Assembly: GCA_022790975.1 (NCBI GenBank)
Contig: JAAVYF010000041.1
Location: 1-37,686, forward strand
Source of the DNA: Clostridia bacterium
GTDB lineage: Bacteria > Bacillota > Clostridia > TANB77 > CAG-508
Direction: 5' to 3'
DNA: 37,686 nucleotides
Shown here: in pieces, positions 14,590 to 24,411 of the stretch
Position numbering within the stretch: the first letter of the stretch is position 1
How the letters are laid out: every line of letters begins with the position of its first letter
The notes under the pieces: model-generated
The model's input: the letters and a program-made list of their open reading frames with translations, nothing else
Databases searched by the model: none
What the model was told of the DNA's origin: nothing
Position numbers and translations under genes: made by a program

Positions 14590-15348
14590 ATGAATTTTGA
14601 TGAATTGAAAAAACAAATTGTATTTAGTGATTATGATGGTACAATATATATAACAGAAGAAAGTATGCCAAAAAATGTAAAATCTATCAAAGAATACAAC
14701 AAATTAGGTGGAAAATTTGTAATTGTCACAGGTAGAAGTAAAACAAGTGTTAGTAAAGTAATAAGTCAATATAATATTCCATATGACTATATAATTTCAA
14801 ATAATGGTTCTATTATATTAAATAAAGATAAAGAAAAAATATATGAACAAGTTATAGTACCAGATATTACTAATAAAATATTAAATTATTTAGAAACAAA
14901 AGAAAATATAGAATTATTTTTTTATGATGATAATGATAAAATAAAATATAATAATCAAAATTTATTAAAAATAAGAATAAAAACATCAGATTATAAGTTA
15001 GCTCAAATTATAGAAGATGATATAAATAGTAGTTTTAAAAAGGATGTAATAGCATGTTCAACATTTCCAGGTATGTATTATGATAATCATGATTTTGTAC
15101 TTATAGATATTGTTTCAAAAAAAGCTGGAAAAGAAAATGCAATAAAGAAATTACTAGAAATATTAAATCTAGAAAAAGATAAAGCTTTGACTATTGGAGA
15201 TGGAAGAAATGATATTGAAATGATAAAAGAATATAATGGTTATTCAATGAAAACAGCAGAAGAGGATGTAAAAAAAGTTGCTAGTAAAATTTTTGAAAAT
15301 GTATCTGATATATTAGAGTCATTAAAAATTTCTAATAATATTATATAG
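14590..15348 (+). CDS. Cof-type HAD-IIB phosphatase
   Basis: 252 residues. The HAD nucleophile motif DYDGT (about 14-18) starts the protein. Motif II is the Thr of VTGRS (about 46), motif III the Lys before motif IV, and GDGRNDIEM (about 203-211) binds magnesium. The layout, with a cap between motifs II and III, fits the Cof/YidA group, which removes phosphate from sugar phosphates or related small metabolites. The substrate is not predictable. AGGAGAA precedes the ATG. Single gene. Confidence 0.9.
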   Translation: MNFDELKKQIVFSDYDGTIYITEESMPKNVKSIKEYNKLGGKFVIVTGRSKTSVSKVISQYNIPYDYIISNNGSIILNKDKEKIYEQVIVPDITNKILNYLETKENIELFFYDDNDKIKYNNQNLLKIRIKTSDYKLAQIIEDDINSSFKKDVIACSTFPGMYYDNHDFVLIDIVSKKAGKENAIKKLLEILNLEKDKALTIGDGRNDIEMIKEYNGYSMKTAEEDVKKVASKIFENVSDILESLKISNNII

Positions 15349-15466
15349 AAAAATATTATCAAATGAATATTTATTTTAAAGTTGTTATAACCAAATAATT
15401 ACATAAAGTTATAATAAAAGGTTTATAGGTAGCCATAAAAAACCTAAATATATTAATAAGGAGTGT

Positions 15467-15910
15467 ATGATTATAAAAAAATATCATACAAATAAAATTA
15501 TGGAAGAAGTTTTTAATTTTTTAAAAGAAAAAACAAAAGTTAATTTTGTTTCAACAATAAATGGAGATAAACCAAGTAATAGACCATTTGGAGATCCAGT
15601 ATTATTTAATAATAGAATTTATGTATTGACAATGGCAACTAAAAATGTAGCAAAACAAATAGAAAAGAATAATAATGTTTGCATAGTTGCATATGACAAT
15701 ACAGATGAAACTTGGATAAGAATTAATTGTAAGTTAATAGATGATAGTGAAAATATAGAAGCAAAACAAGCAATAATAAATGAGTTCGACTGGGCAGAAG
15801 AAAGTGGATATACTCTTGACAATCCTAATTTCAAAGCATTATATATGTCAAATGTAGAGGCTATAATTTATGATATAGATGGAAATGAACTAAGTACTCA
15901 TAAATTTTAA
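15467..15910 (+). CDS. Pyridoxamine 5'-phosphate oxidase-like flavin protein
   Basis: 147 residues. The split-barrel FMN-binding fold is suggested by VNFVSTINGDKPSNRPFGDP and IYVLTMATKNVAKQI, typical of small PNPOx-like proteins of Clostridia. These bind FMN or F420-type cofactors; many reduce or oxidise unknown small molecules and are not true vitamin B6 enzymes. The start has AAGGAG only a few bases upstream. Single gene. Confidence 0.82.
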   Translation: MIIKKYHTNKIMEEVFNFLKEKTKVNFVSTINGDKPSNRPFGDPVLFNNRIYVLTMATKNVAKQIEKNNNVCIVAYDNTDETWIRINCKLIDDSENIEAKQAIINEFDWAEESGYTLDNPNFKALYMSNVEAIIYDIDGNELSTHKF

Positions 15911-15995
15911 ATATAATTAAATATTTAAGAAAAAATAATATATATTTATTAAATTCTGTTAGTAGCTAGAAATTTAGAAAGGAAAATAATAAGTT

Positions 15996-16491
15996 ATGGA
16001 TGATAGAATAGATAAAATAAATTATTATTTAGATATAGCAGAAACAGTAGCATCTAGAGCAACTTGTTTAAGAAAAAAATATGGAACAGTTATTGTAAAT
16101 CATGACCAAATAGTTTCTACACGGATATAATGGAGCTCCTAGAGGTAGAGTAAATTGCTCAGATTTAGGATATTGTGTAAAAAAGAAATTATTACCAAAT
16201 CAAAGACATGGTGGATATGATGCATGTAGAGCTGTTCATAGTGAGCAAAATGCTATGATTAGTGCTTCTAGAAGTGATATGTTAGGAGGAGTTTTATATT
16301 TAGTTGGATATAGAACGCAAACACATGATTATGAAGAAGGAGCTGCTCCATGTTTGCTTTGTAGAAAAATGATTATAAATGCTGGTATAGATAAAGTTTA
16401 TGTTAGGATTAATAAAAATGAATACAGAATGTTTTTAGTTTGCGATTGGATAAAAGAAGATGAACTTTTAAATGGTCAGTTGGAATATTAA
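15996..16491 (+). CDS. dCMP deaminase, read with a +1 shift at CGG
   Basis: Two overlapping frames make one 164-residue protein: 42 codons from the ATG at 15996 to ACA, then the C at 16122 is skipped and 122 codons follow from GGA at 16123. The joined sequence reads VST|GYNGAPRGRVNC, the conserved family motif, with no residue lost or added. Zinc/catalytic motif VHSEQNA and PCLLCRKM are present. The enzyme turns dCMP into dUMP for thymidylate synthesis and resembles ComEB. Without the shift, translation stops at TAA 16128, only two codons after CGG. AAAGGA lies upstream of the start. Confidence 0.9.
16122..16124 (+). other. +1 frameshift site 1: ACA C GGA
   Basis: Zero-frame codon CGG after ACA in the dCMP deaminase gene. 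The conserved STGYNG motif requires reading GGA at 16123. ACA shifted by one base would be CAC, so re-pairing of the P-site tRNA would be poor here. Confidence 0.88.
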
Positions 16492-16623
16492 TAAAAATAT
16501 TTTTTCTAATATTAAGCAAAATCTATTATATAAAGTAATTCTTGAAAAATATTATATTAAAATAATATAATATATTATATAACATAACCAAAATATACAT
16601 AGAAAATAAAGAGAGATAAATCA

Positions 16624-18329
16624 ATGAAAGAGAAAATTAAAAAAAGTAAATTCATATTAATAATTTTTATTAGTGCATTAGTTATTTCAATTCCATTATT
16701 TTGGAAAAATTTAGACGTTTATGCTGATGATGGTATACAACATTTAATAAGAGGCTTTTTAACAAGTGAAGCAGTAAAAAGTGGAGAAAGTACAACTGTT
16801 TTAAGTAAACTTTCAAATGGATTTCGGATATAGTTGGAATTTATTTTATGGTTCATTTTCAAGTATGTCGATTGTGTTTTTAAATTTTATTACACATAAT
16901 ATAATAAATGCATACAAATTAGTTCTTTTTTTGGGATTATTTTTGTCTGGAATTACAATGTATTTTTTTGTAACGAAAATTACAGAAGATAAAAATGTTG
17001 GAATGTTTTCTGGAGTTTTGTATATGACTATGCCATATCATTTAAATGATATGTATATTAGAAATTCATTAGGAGAATTTTTGTCATATATTTTTATACC
17101 ATTAGTATTTTTAGGATTATATAATTTATTTAATAAAAATAAAAAAGATTGGCTACTTGTAATTGGTAGTGTTCGGGTTGATTATAACACATAACTTAAT
17201 GACAGTAATTACAGCAATAATAGCTCTTTTGTATGTGCTTATGAATTTACCAAAATTAAAAGATAGAAAGATTATAGAAAGATTATTTTTTAATATAATT
17301 TTTATAATTTGTATTAGTAGTTTTTATTGGTTTTCAGTATTTCAAACATCAATTACAACAAATTATGAAGTATATCAATCTGGAAAGATGGCAACATCAG
17401 AGAGCGTTGCTGGACAAGGGTTAACATTAAAGCAACTTATAGTAACATCAAATAATGAAAGATGTGTTTTTGAAATTGGTATTCATATTTTAATTATGAT
17501 ATGTTTTACAATAGCTGCCTTTAGAAGAATTATACCAAAAATGAAAAAAGAATATATATTCTTTTTAATATTAGGAATAATTTCAACTTTTATGGCAACT
17601 AAATATTTTCCATGGAAGTTTTTAGGTGAAAGAGTAGCATTAATTCAATTTCCATGGAGAATGATGACTATCTCAAATTTTTGTTTTACAATAATATGTG
17701 GAATAAATATGGGAATTGTAATAAAAAAATTTAATTTTAAAGATGCTGTGATTTTATGTGTTATTTCAATTATTTATGCATTTGTATTAAAATCTTTCAT
17801 ACCAGTATCACCTAATGAAATAACTAAAGTTGAAGATTATGAGAGTATAGGATTTGTATCTGGAAGAGTAGAAGATACACTACCAGGGATGGGAAAATCT
17901 GAATATTTACCAAAAAATGCATATAATAATTCATTTTATATTGCAACTCGTGATAAAGGAGTAATTATTTTAGAGGGAGATGGAAAAATTGAAGATGTAC
18001 AAAAAAATGGAAATAAATTAACATTTAAATTAGAAGTTTTAGAAGATGAAACAGTTATAGAGCTTCCATATATATATTATCCAGGATATAGAGTGACTCT
18101 TGATGGAAGTGATATAAAAGCTTATGAAAATAAAAATGGTTTTTTAACTATTTCTTTAGATGAAATTTCAAAATCAGATATTTCAGTAGAATATAAAGGA
18201 ACTAATATTATGAATTATGTTAAAATTTTTAGTATTATAAGTTTTATATTATTTATTGCTTATGTTTTGATTATTTGTGAATCGTTTAAAACTCAAGATA
18301 ATGATTTAAATAAAAATCTTGAAAATTAA
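16624..18329 (+). CDS. YfhO/PTPS-related membrane protein, two +1 shifts at CGG
   Basis: Three frames join into one 567-residue polytopic membrane protein: 67 codons (16624-16824), skip C16825, 116 codons (16826-17173), skip C17174, then 384 codons (17175-18326). The joints read SNGF|GYSWNLFYG and IGSV|GLIITHNL, which fit this family (the pattern GYxWNLFY and the REFLSYIFIPLVFLGLY-like helix). About ten membrane helices are followed by a C-terminal extracellular beta domain (about 410-535) and a last helix. These large membrane proteins resemble GT-C glycosyltransferases and may modify surface sugars. The exact function is unknown. Zero-frame stops follow at 16831 and 17192. Confidence 0.82.
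16825..16827 (+). other. +1 frameshift site 2: TTT C GGA
   Basis: Zero-frame CGG after TTT in the YfhO-like gene; the zero frame ends at TAG two codons later. Skipping C16825 restores GYSWNLF. Confidence 0.88.
17174..17176 (+). other. +1 frameshift site 3: GTT C GGG
   Basis: Second CGG in the YfhO-like gene, after GTT. Skipping C17174 continues the membrane segment as GLIITHNLM. Two independent events in one gene with the same signature argue against chance mutation. Confidence 0.88.
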
Positions 18330-18450
18330 CATAACTTAGTATATAATATAAAAATATTTAAATTTTATATTAAAATATAAAAAAAGAATAAATTTAGTTT
18401 AAAATATTAAACTAAATTTACTATATAATAAATAAAAAAGAGGTGAGATA

Positions 18451-19767
18451 ATGAAGAGAACAGTCGCGATTGTTGGTAGACCAAATGTTGGAAAATCTAG
18501 ATTTTTTAATTATGTTGTTGGTCAAAGAATATCTATAGTAGAAGATACACCAGGTGTAACAAGAGATAGAGTTTATGCAGAAACAACATGGAGAGATAAA
18601 ACATTTACATTAATAGATACAGGAGGAATTGAAAAAGAAACTGATGATGTAATTTTATCTGGAATGAGAGAACAAGCAAATATAGCAATTTCTATTGCAG
18701 ATGTGATTTTATTTATGACAGACATAAAACAAGGTGTTACAAGTGATGATATGGATATTGCAATTAGTTTAAAAAAATCAAAAAAGCCAATAATTTTGGT
18801 TTGCAATAAATCTGATAGAATAGGTGAACCTCCACCAGAACTTTACGAATTCTACAACTTAGGTTTAGGAGATCCATATCCAGTTTCAGCTTCAAATGCA
18901 TTGGGAATTGGAGATGTTTTAGATGCAATATATGAAAAATTTCCTAAAGATGATGAAGAAATAGTAGAAGATGATAAAATTAAAGTAGCAATTATAGGAA
19001 AACCAAATGCTGGTAAATCTTCATTATTAAATAAAATATTAGGAGAAAATAGGGCAATTGTAAGTGATGTAGCAGGTACTACTAGAGATGCTATAGATTC
19101 AGAATTTGAAAATGAACATGGAAAATATGTATTTATTGATACTGCTGGAATTAGAAAAAAAAGTAAGGTAAATGAATCAATAGAGAAATTTAGTGTTATG
19201 AGAACTCTTTTAGCAATTGAAAGAGCAGATGTATGTATTGTAATGATAGATGCAAATGATGGAGTTACAGATCAAGATGCAAAAATTCTTGGAGAGGCTC
19301 ATGAAGCTGGAAAAGGAATTATAATAGCAATTAATAAATGGGATGAAATAGAAAAAGAAACAGGAACTCTTGAAAAGTATAGAAAAGATGTATATAACCA
19401 ATTAAGTTATGCAGCATATGCCCCAATAATTTTTATATCTGCAAAAACTGGGCAAAGAGTTAATAATTTATTTGAAATGATAAATAATGTGGCATCAATG
19501 AATTCATTAAGAGTTTCTACTTCAGTTGTAAATGATGTAATAAATGAAGCAATTTCAGTTGTTCAACCTCCTTCTGATAAAGGAAAAAGGTTGAAAATAT
19601 ATTATGGAACTCAAGCAAGTACAAAACCACCAACTTTTGTGATTTTTTGCAATAATAAGTCATTATTTCATTTCTCATATCAAAGGTATTTAATAAATTG
19701 TTTTAGAAATAATTTTGGATTAGAGGGAACACCAGTAAGGTTAATAATTAGAGAAAAAGGGGAATAG
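18451..19767 (+). CDS. der: Ribosome biogenesis GTPase Der (EngA)
   Basis: 438 residues, the usual length. Two tandem GTPase domains, with G1 motifs GRPNVGKS (9-16) and GKPNAGKS (about 183-190), DTPGVTRD and DTAGI, NKSD and NKWD, followed by the C-terminal KH-like domain. It assists assembly of the 50S subunit. In the first G1 motif GKS is followed by Arg-Phe-Phe where Thr-Leu-Phe is usual. Followed by plsY and gpsA, a conserved Firmicute order. AGAGGTGAG precedes the ATG. Confidence 0.97.
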   Translation: MKRTVAIVGRPNVGKSRFFNYVVGQRISIVEDTPGVTRDRVYAETTWRDKTFTLIDTGGIEKETDDVILSGMREQANIAISIADVILFMTDIKQGVTSDDMDIAISLKKSKKPIILVCNKSDRIGEPPPELYEFYNLGLGDPYPVSASNALGIGDVLDAIYEKFPKDDEEIVEDDKIKVAIIGKPNAGKSSLLNKILGENRAIVSDVAGTTRDAIDSEFENEHGKYVFIDTAGIRKKSKVNESIEKFSVMRTLLAIERADVCIVMIDANDGVTDQDAKILGEAHEAGKGIIIAINKWDEIEKETGTLEKYRKDVYNQLSYAAYAPIIFISAKTGQRVNNLFEMINNVASMNSLRVSTSVVNDVINEAISVVQPPSDKGKRLKIYYGTQASTKPPTFVIFCNNKSLFHFSYQRYLINCFRNNFGLEGTPVRLIIREKGE

Positions 19768-19838
19768 CTTTTTTAAATTTATTGTTATTTAATAAAAGTA
19801 ATTTTATTTATATAAATTAAAGAAAGGATGTGTATATT

Positions 19839-20456
19839 ATGGGAATATATATTGCAATAGCTGCAATTAGCTATCTTATAGGAAGTATTAATTTTTCAGT
19901 AATATTTAGTAAAAAATTAGCTGGATTTGATTTAAGGGAAAAAGGTAGTAAAAATGCAGGAACTACTAATATGTTGAGAACTGTTGGAAAAAAGGGTGCA
20001 GCATTAGTTTTAATATGTGATATTTTAAAAGGAGTTGTACCAGTTATAATAGCTAAATTAATAAGTGGAAATGTAAATTCTGCGATAGCTTGTCAAATAT
20101 CAGGATTTTTTGCTGTTTTAGGTCATTGTTTTCCAATCTTTTTTGAATTTAAAGGTGGAAAAGGAGTGGCAACAAGTATAGGAATACTTCTTGTGTTAAA
20201 CTGGCAGATTGGTTTAATTTGTTTAATGTATGGTATTATAATGGTTATTTTAACTAGAATGGTTTCTTTAGGTTCTATAACAGCAGCAATTTTATTTCCA
20301 GTTTTAACAATTTTTATAAGAATGCATTATATATCCGAAGGATTTAATTATACAGTTTTTGGAATAATTATGGCAGTATTTATATTATATAATCATAGAG
20401 GAAATATAAAAAGACTTAATGAAGGAACTGAAAATAGAATAAGTTTTAGAAAGTAG
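19839..20456 (+). CDS. plsY: Glycerol-3-phosphate acyltransferase PlsY
   Basis: 205 residues from the ATG at 19839 (AAAGGATG ten bases upstream); a GTG at 19830 is less likely. Five or more membrane helices with the three PlsY motifs: GSKNAGTTN (about 37-45), KGGKGVATS (about 107-115) and NHRGNIKRL near the end. It transfers acyl from acyl-phosphate to glycerol 3-phosphate, the first step of phospholipid synthesis, at the membrane. Upstream of gpsA, which makes its substrate. Confidence 0.97.
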   Translation: MGIYIAIAAISYLIGSINFSVIFSKKLAGFDLREKGSKNAGTTNMLRTVGKKGAALVLICDILKGVVPVIIAKLISGNVNSAIACQISGFFAVLGHCFPIFFEFKGGKGVATSIGILLVLNWQIGLICLMYGIIMVILTRMVSLGSITAAILFPVLTIFIRMHYISEGFNYTVFGIIMAVFILYNHRGNIKRLNEGTENRISFRK

Positions 20457-20642
20457 AGAAATTATTATTTAAAATTTTAAATTATGAAATATAAAATATA
20501 AATTATAAATTTATAAAATGTAAAATATTAAATAAATAATGTTATGTAAAAAATTGTTTTTAGATTTTAAAAATAATAAGTTAAAGAATATTTATAAGAT
20601 ATAAAATTAAATATAATCTTTAAGATTATGATAGGAGGAGAA

Positions 20643-21629
20643 ATGGGAAAAGTAGCAATTATTGGAAGTGGAAGCTGGGGGTCTGCTTTAGCAATTTATT
20701 TAGGTAATAAAGGTGAAAATGTTTGTATATGGTCATTTACAGAAGAGGAAAAAGATATGATAAATAAAGAACATAAATGCAAATTTTTACCAGAAGTTGT
20801 GATTCCAAATACAGTAACTTGTACAAATAATTATGAAGAAGCAATTAAAGATGCAGAAATAATTTTACATGTAACTCCTTCAAAATTTGTTAGAAGTACA
20901 ATAAAAAATTATAAAAAATTTGTTACCAAAGATCAGATGTTAGTTATGTGTGCAAAAGGATTTGAGGGAGAAACCTTAAAAACTTTAGATGAAGTAATTG
21001 AAGAAGAACTTCCAGAAATTAAATATGGAATTCTTTCAGGTCCAAGTCATGCAGAAGAAGTTTCAAAAGGAGTTCCAACAGCATTAGTTATTGCTTCTAA
21101 AGAAGATGAATTAATAGAAAAAGTTTCAGAGTTATTTAAAAGCAATAAAATTAGAATTTATTACACAGATGATGTTAAAGGTGCAGAACTTGGAGGAGCA
21201 TTAAAAAATATTATAGCATTTTGTGCCGGAATTTCAGTTGGTTTAGATTTGGGAGATAATACATTTGCAGCATTAGCAACACGTGGATTAGTTGAAATAG
21301 TAAGACTTGGAACTGCAATGGGAGCTAAAGAACAAACTTTTTATGGATTAACAGGATTAGGTGATTTAATTGTAACTTGTGGAAGTGTACATAGCAGAAA
21401 TAGAAGAGCTGGTGTTATGATTGGTAAAGGTCATAGTATAGAAGAAGCAAGAAAAGAAATAGGTATGGTTATTGAGAGTATTGATAATATAGATGTAGCA
21501 TATGCACTTTCAAAAAAATATAATGTAGAAATGCCAATTGTTGAAGGTGTTTATAATGTGCTTTATAACAATTTAGATCCAAAAGTAGCAGTAGATAAAT
21601 TAATGACAAGAGATTTAAAAGCAGAATAA
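20643..21629 (+). CDS. gpsA: Glycerol-3-phosphate dehydrogenase GpsA
   Basis: 328 residues. The ATG at 20643 is chosen because an ATG at 20628 lies before the ribosome site AGGAGG. N-terminal NAD(P) motif GSGSWGSALA (about 8-17); catalytic region GPSHAEEVSKG and GGALKNIIAFCAG with the conserved Lys; TRGLVEIVRLG and GLTGLGDLIVTC follow. It reduces dihydroxyacetone phosphate to glycerol 3-phosphate for PlsY. CGG occurs here only across codons (GCC GGA), and the frame is intact. Confidence 0.97.
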   Translation: MGKVAIIGSGSWGSALAIYLGNKGENVCIWSFTEEEKDMINKEHKCKFLPEVVIPNTVTCTNNYEEAIKDAEIILHVTPSKFVRSTIKNYKKFVTKDQMLVMCAKGFEGETLKTLDEVIEEELPEIKYGILSGPSHAEEVSKGVPTALVIASKEDELIEKVSELFKSNKIRIYYTDDVKGAELGGALKNIIAFCAGISVGLDLGDNTFAALATRGLVEIVRLGTAMGAKEQTFYGLTGLGDLIVTCGSVHSRNRRAGVMIGKGHSIEEARKEIGMVIESIDNIDVAYALSKKYNVEMPIVEGVYNVLYNNLDPKVAVDKLMTRDLKAE

Positions 21630-21680
21630 TTTAGAGCAAATTTAGCACAATAAAAATAATATAATTTAGGAGGTATTTTT

Positions 21681-22211
21681 ATGGGATTTTTTGATCAAAT
21701 AGGAAAAAAAGCAGTAGAAACAGTGCAAGGAGCCAAAGATAAAACAAGTAAGCTTTCAACTGAAATGAAACTAAAATCACAATTTGCAGATAAGAAAGAT
21801 AAAATAATATTACTTTATAATGAGATTGGTAAAGAAATTTATTCAAATTATGTAAAAGGAATTGAAAACAATACAGACACTATTAATCATAAATGTAAAG
21901 AGATTTCAAATATAAATGAAGAGTTAAAAGGAATAAATAAAGAATTATTAGCATTAAAAAATATAAAAGTTTGTACTTCTTGTGGAGCTCAAGTTCCAGC
22001 TAATTCAGAATTTTGTCCAAAGTGTGGAGTTAAACAAATAATTGTAGTAGAAAATGCGCCTCAAGATGCTACAGAAGTTCTTGTTGACATTGTTCCATCT
22101 TCAGAAGTTACAATGCAAAATGATACAGATTCAAATAATTCTTCAGGAGAATCTAACAATTCAGTAGAAAATAATACATTTGAAAACAATGAAAATCAGA
22201 ATAATGGTTAG
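21681..22211 (+). CDS. Zinc-ribbon protein with coiled-coil region
   Basis: 176 residues. The N-terminal ~95 residues are helical and charged, with a coiled-coil look (KDKIILLYNEIGKEIYSNYV). A zinc ribbon follows (CTSCGAQVPANSEFCPKCG, about 97-115, four cysteines). The tail is acidic and rich in Asn/Ser, low in complexity. This arrangement is frequent in uncharacterised Clostridia proteins. AGGAGG precedes the ATG. The role is unknown. Confidence 0.82.
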   Translation: MGFFDQIGKKAVETVQGAKDKTSKLSTEMKLKSQFADKKDKIILLYNEIGKEIYSNYVKGIENNTDTINHKCKEISNINEELKGINKELLALKNIKVCTSCGAQVPANSEFCPKCGVKQIIVVENAPQDATEVLVDIVPSSEVTMQNDTDSNNSSGESNNSVENNTFENNENQNNG

Positions 22212-22235
22212 TTAAAATGATTAATATAAAAAAAC

Positions 22236-22390
22236 AAAAATTATAATTATTAAAATTTGCATTATAAAAATTAAATTATAAAAAATTATAATTATTAAAA
22301 ATTAAATTATAAAAAATTAAATTATAAAAAATTAAATTACTAAAAAAATTAAATTACTAAAAATTAAATTATTAAAAAATTATAGTATTG
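22236..22390. repeat. A+T tandem repeat between zinc-ribbon gene and dtd
   Basis: Six or more drifting copies of a 16-17-bp unit near AAAAAATTAAATTAYTA. Almost no G or C. No gene or clear promoter is visible in it. It is similar in kind to the array at 10783-10876 but with a different unit. Confidence 0.7.
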
Positions 22391-22430
22391 AAAACTATGT
22401 TATAAAATTTAAATTAAGAAGGATAAAACT

Positions 22431-22869
22431 ATGAAATTATTAGTTCAAAGAGTTGCACATTCAGATGTAGTCGTGGAAGGAAAAACAATTCGGAAAAATT
22501 GGAAAAGGTTTTTTAGTATTATTAGGGATTACTCATACAGATACTAAAGAAACAGCAGATTATTTAGCAAAAAAATTAATAAATTTAAGAGTATTTGAAG
22601 ATGATGCAGGAAAGATGAATTTATCTATTAAAGATGTAAAAGGAGAACTTTTAATAATTTCTCAATTTACATTGTATGCAAATACTCATGATGGAAATAG
22701 ACCAAGTTTTATAGATGCAGCTAAGCCAGAAATTGCAGAACCTTTATATGAGTATTTTTTGAAAAAGTGTGAAGAATATGATATTCATGTAGAACATGGA
22801 ATTTTTGGTGCTGATATGAAAGTTTCTCTTTTAAATGATGGTCCAGTTACAATTGAATTAGAAAAATAA
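22431..22869 (+). CDS. dtd: D-aminoacyl-tRNA deacylase Dtd, read with a +1 shift at CGG
   Basis: 20 codons from the ATG at 22431, skip C22491, then 125 codons from GGA 22492: 145 residues, the normal length. The joint reads [17 protein letters not shown], which matches the family pattern GxIGxGLLVLLG with no gap. Active-site motif SQFTLYA and the Gly-Pro motif NDGPVT are intact. Dtd frees D-amino acids (and glycine from tRNA-Ala) from tRNA. A ribosome site AGAAGGA lies before the start. Confidence 0.93.
22491..22493 (+). other. dtd: +1 frameshift site 4: ATT C GGA
   Basis: Zero-frame CGG after ATT in dtd. Skipping C22491 restores the conserved GxIGKG segment. Confidence 0.9.
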
Positions 22870-22877
22870 TTATAAAT

Positions 22878-22966
22878 AAAAGCCTTGTAATAAAAAATGA
22901 AGTAAATAAAAATTGCTAGTTAATTAACAATTATAATTTACTTCTAAAAATATTAAGGCTTTTTGT
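22878..22966. terminator. Bidirectional terminator between dtd and the facing gene
   Basis: AAAAGCCTT (22878-22886) pairs with AAGGCTTTT (22955-22963); inside it GAAGTAAAT pairs with ATTTACTTC and ATTG with CAAT. T runs on both strands fit the convergent genes on each side. Confidence 0.75.
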
Positions 22967-22976
22967 TTTTGTTAAT

Positions 22977-23255
22977 TTAGTATGGATATCTTTCAAAAAT
23001 GTATTTTATTACTTTGTCTAAATTTTGTTCTGTTATATTTATATAAAGATCTGGGTCTATAGAAATCCAGATTCCTATGTTGAATTTTTCATTATTATCA
23101 ATCAAGGTGCTAATGAGTTCAATCATATCTACTGGATTTTCAAATTCAGCTTCAAATTTTAAGTTTTCATTTAATTTTATTTCTTTTTCATAAAATTTAT
23201 TTAAGAAGTCATTTAAATTTTTGCTATTTTCAGTAAATAAATTTGCTGAATACAT
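22977..23255 (-). CDS. Uncharacterised protein
   Basis: 92 residues from the ATG at 23253-23255, with GAGGTG eight bases upstream; a GTG nine bases earlier would overlap this site. The sequence (FTENSKNLNDFLNKFY, then IGIWISIDPDLYINITE and IKYIFERYPY) looks like a small single-domain family seen in uncultured Clostridia, but I know no function. No membrane segment. It faces dtd across a shared terminator. Confidence 0.75.
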   Translation of the reverse strand: MYSANLFTENSKNLNDFLNKFYEKEIKLNENLKFEAEFENPVDMIELISTLIDNNEKFNIGIWISIDPDLYINITEQNLDKVIKYIFERYPY

Positions 23256-23347
23256 TTTTATCACCTCTTAAAATTTATTATATACATAAAACTTATTTTT
23301 ATGAGCATAATAAAATGTAAATTACTAGAAATGAAAGTAGGATGAGA

Positions 23348-24037
23348 ATGAAAAAAATTTGTTTTTCAGTGGTTATTTTAATAATTTTACTTTTTAGTTT
23401 GTGTGGGTGTAAAGATGAAAGTGAAGAAGTTTTACAAAAAAGTAAAATAAATTCAGAAATTGAGTATTTAGAGTCGAAAATTTTATTCATAGTTAATAAC
23501 TATTTAAATGATGAATATTATGATGATTCACAAAAAATAGAATGGAATAATATTAATGTGGATTTTGCTTTAATATCTAGAAGTAGTAGTGTAATTATTA
23601 TGGATTTAGTTTCGGCACAAGTTAATAATGATTTAATGCTAGAGTTTGAAAAAATTATAAATGATGCTCAAACTGCACTAACTTCACAAAATTTAGATGA
23701 ATTTATAAAAAATATATGTAGCTTATATGGATTTTTGCCAGAATTTTCAAAACAAAGCTCTCAAAATGAGATTATAACGAAAATAAAATCTATGAAAGGT
23801 AATTTGCTGTTTGCAACATATTATTCAAATATAAACGATTTTGAGAGTAATAAAAAGTATTTAGAACAAATGGAGAGTATTTATTCAGAATTAGTTAAAT
23901 CGCAAGAATATATAGAAGAAAATTCATATAAAGTAAATCGTATTTATTTAGAACTTCAAAAATTTAAAATGGCAGTTCAAGATGGAAATTTGGCTGAGAT
24001 TATTGATGAATATTTTGAGTTAAATGGACTTTTATAA
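23348..24037 (+). CDS. Lipoprotein of unknown function
   Basis: About 229 residues. The start is the ATG at 23348, with AGGATGAG about eight bases upstream. The signal sequence ends in a lipobox with LFSLCGC near residue 20, so it should be lipid-anchored on the outer face of the membrane. The rest is helical, without a family I recognise. Divergent from the 22977-23255 gene. Confidence 0.8.
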   Translation: MKKICFSVVILIILLFSLCGCKDESEEVLQKSKINSEIEYLESKILFIVNNYLNDEYYDDSQKIEWNNINVDFALISRSSSVIIMDLVSAQVNNDLMLEFEKIINDAQTALTSQNLDEFIKNICSLYGFLPEFSKQSSQNEIITKIKSMKGNLLFATYYSNINDFESNKKYLEQMESIYSELVKSQEYIEENSYKVNRIYLELQKFKMAVQDGNLAEIIDEYFELNGLL

Positions 24038-24243
24038 ATAATAATATAGGATGATAAAAAGTTATATTATACAAATAATGAATTATAAAAATAAAACAGT
24101 TTAAAAAGTAATTCAATATCAAAAATAGTACATTAAATAGTTGAATATTTGAAAATATATCAAAAAATTTTAAGGCAAAATTAAAGAATAGAAAAATAAA
24201 ATATGATATGCTTAAAATAAAACTTAAGCATATCATATTTTTG

Positions 24244-24411
24244 TTAGTTGTGTTTTGCTTTATAGCTTCCACATACAGTTTCTGTACTTGTTTCAGAATG
24301 GCAATTTTCACATGGTTTAACTAAAATGTTAGTTAATAAACATTCTTTTGTTGCTTTTCCGTTATATAAACAGCTAGAAACTGTACAATTAATTTTTTGA
24401 TGGTCTTCCAT
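24244..24411 (-). CDS. DUF1540 cysteine-rich protein
   Basis: 55 residues, seven of them cysteine. The pattern CTVSSCLYN, then KECLLTNILV, then CENCHS and ETVCGSY fits DUF1540, small metal-binding-looking proteins common in spore-forming Clostridia and linked by context to sporulation; function unknown. GGAAAGGAAG lies about ten bases before the ATG (24409-24411). Confidence 0.85.
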   Translation of the reverse strand: MEDHQKINCTVSSCLYNGKATKECLLTNILVKPCENCHSETSTETVCGSYKAKHN

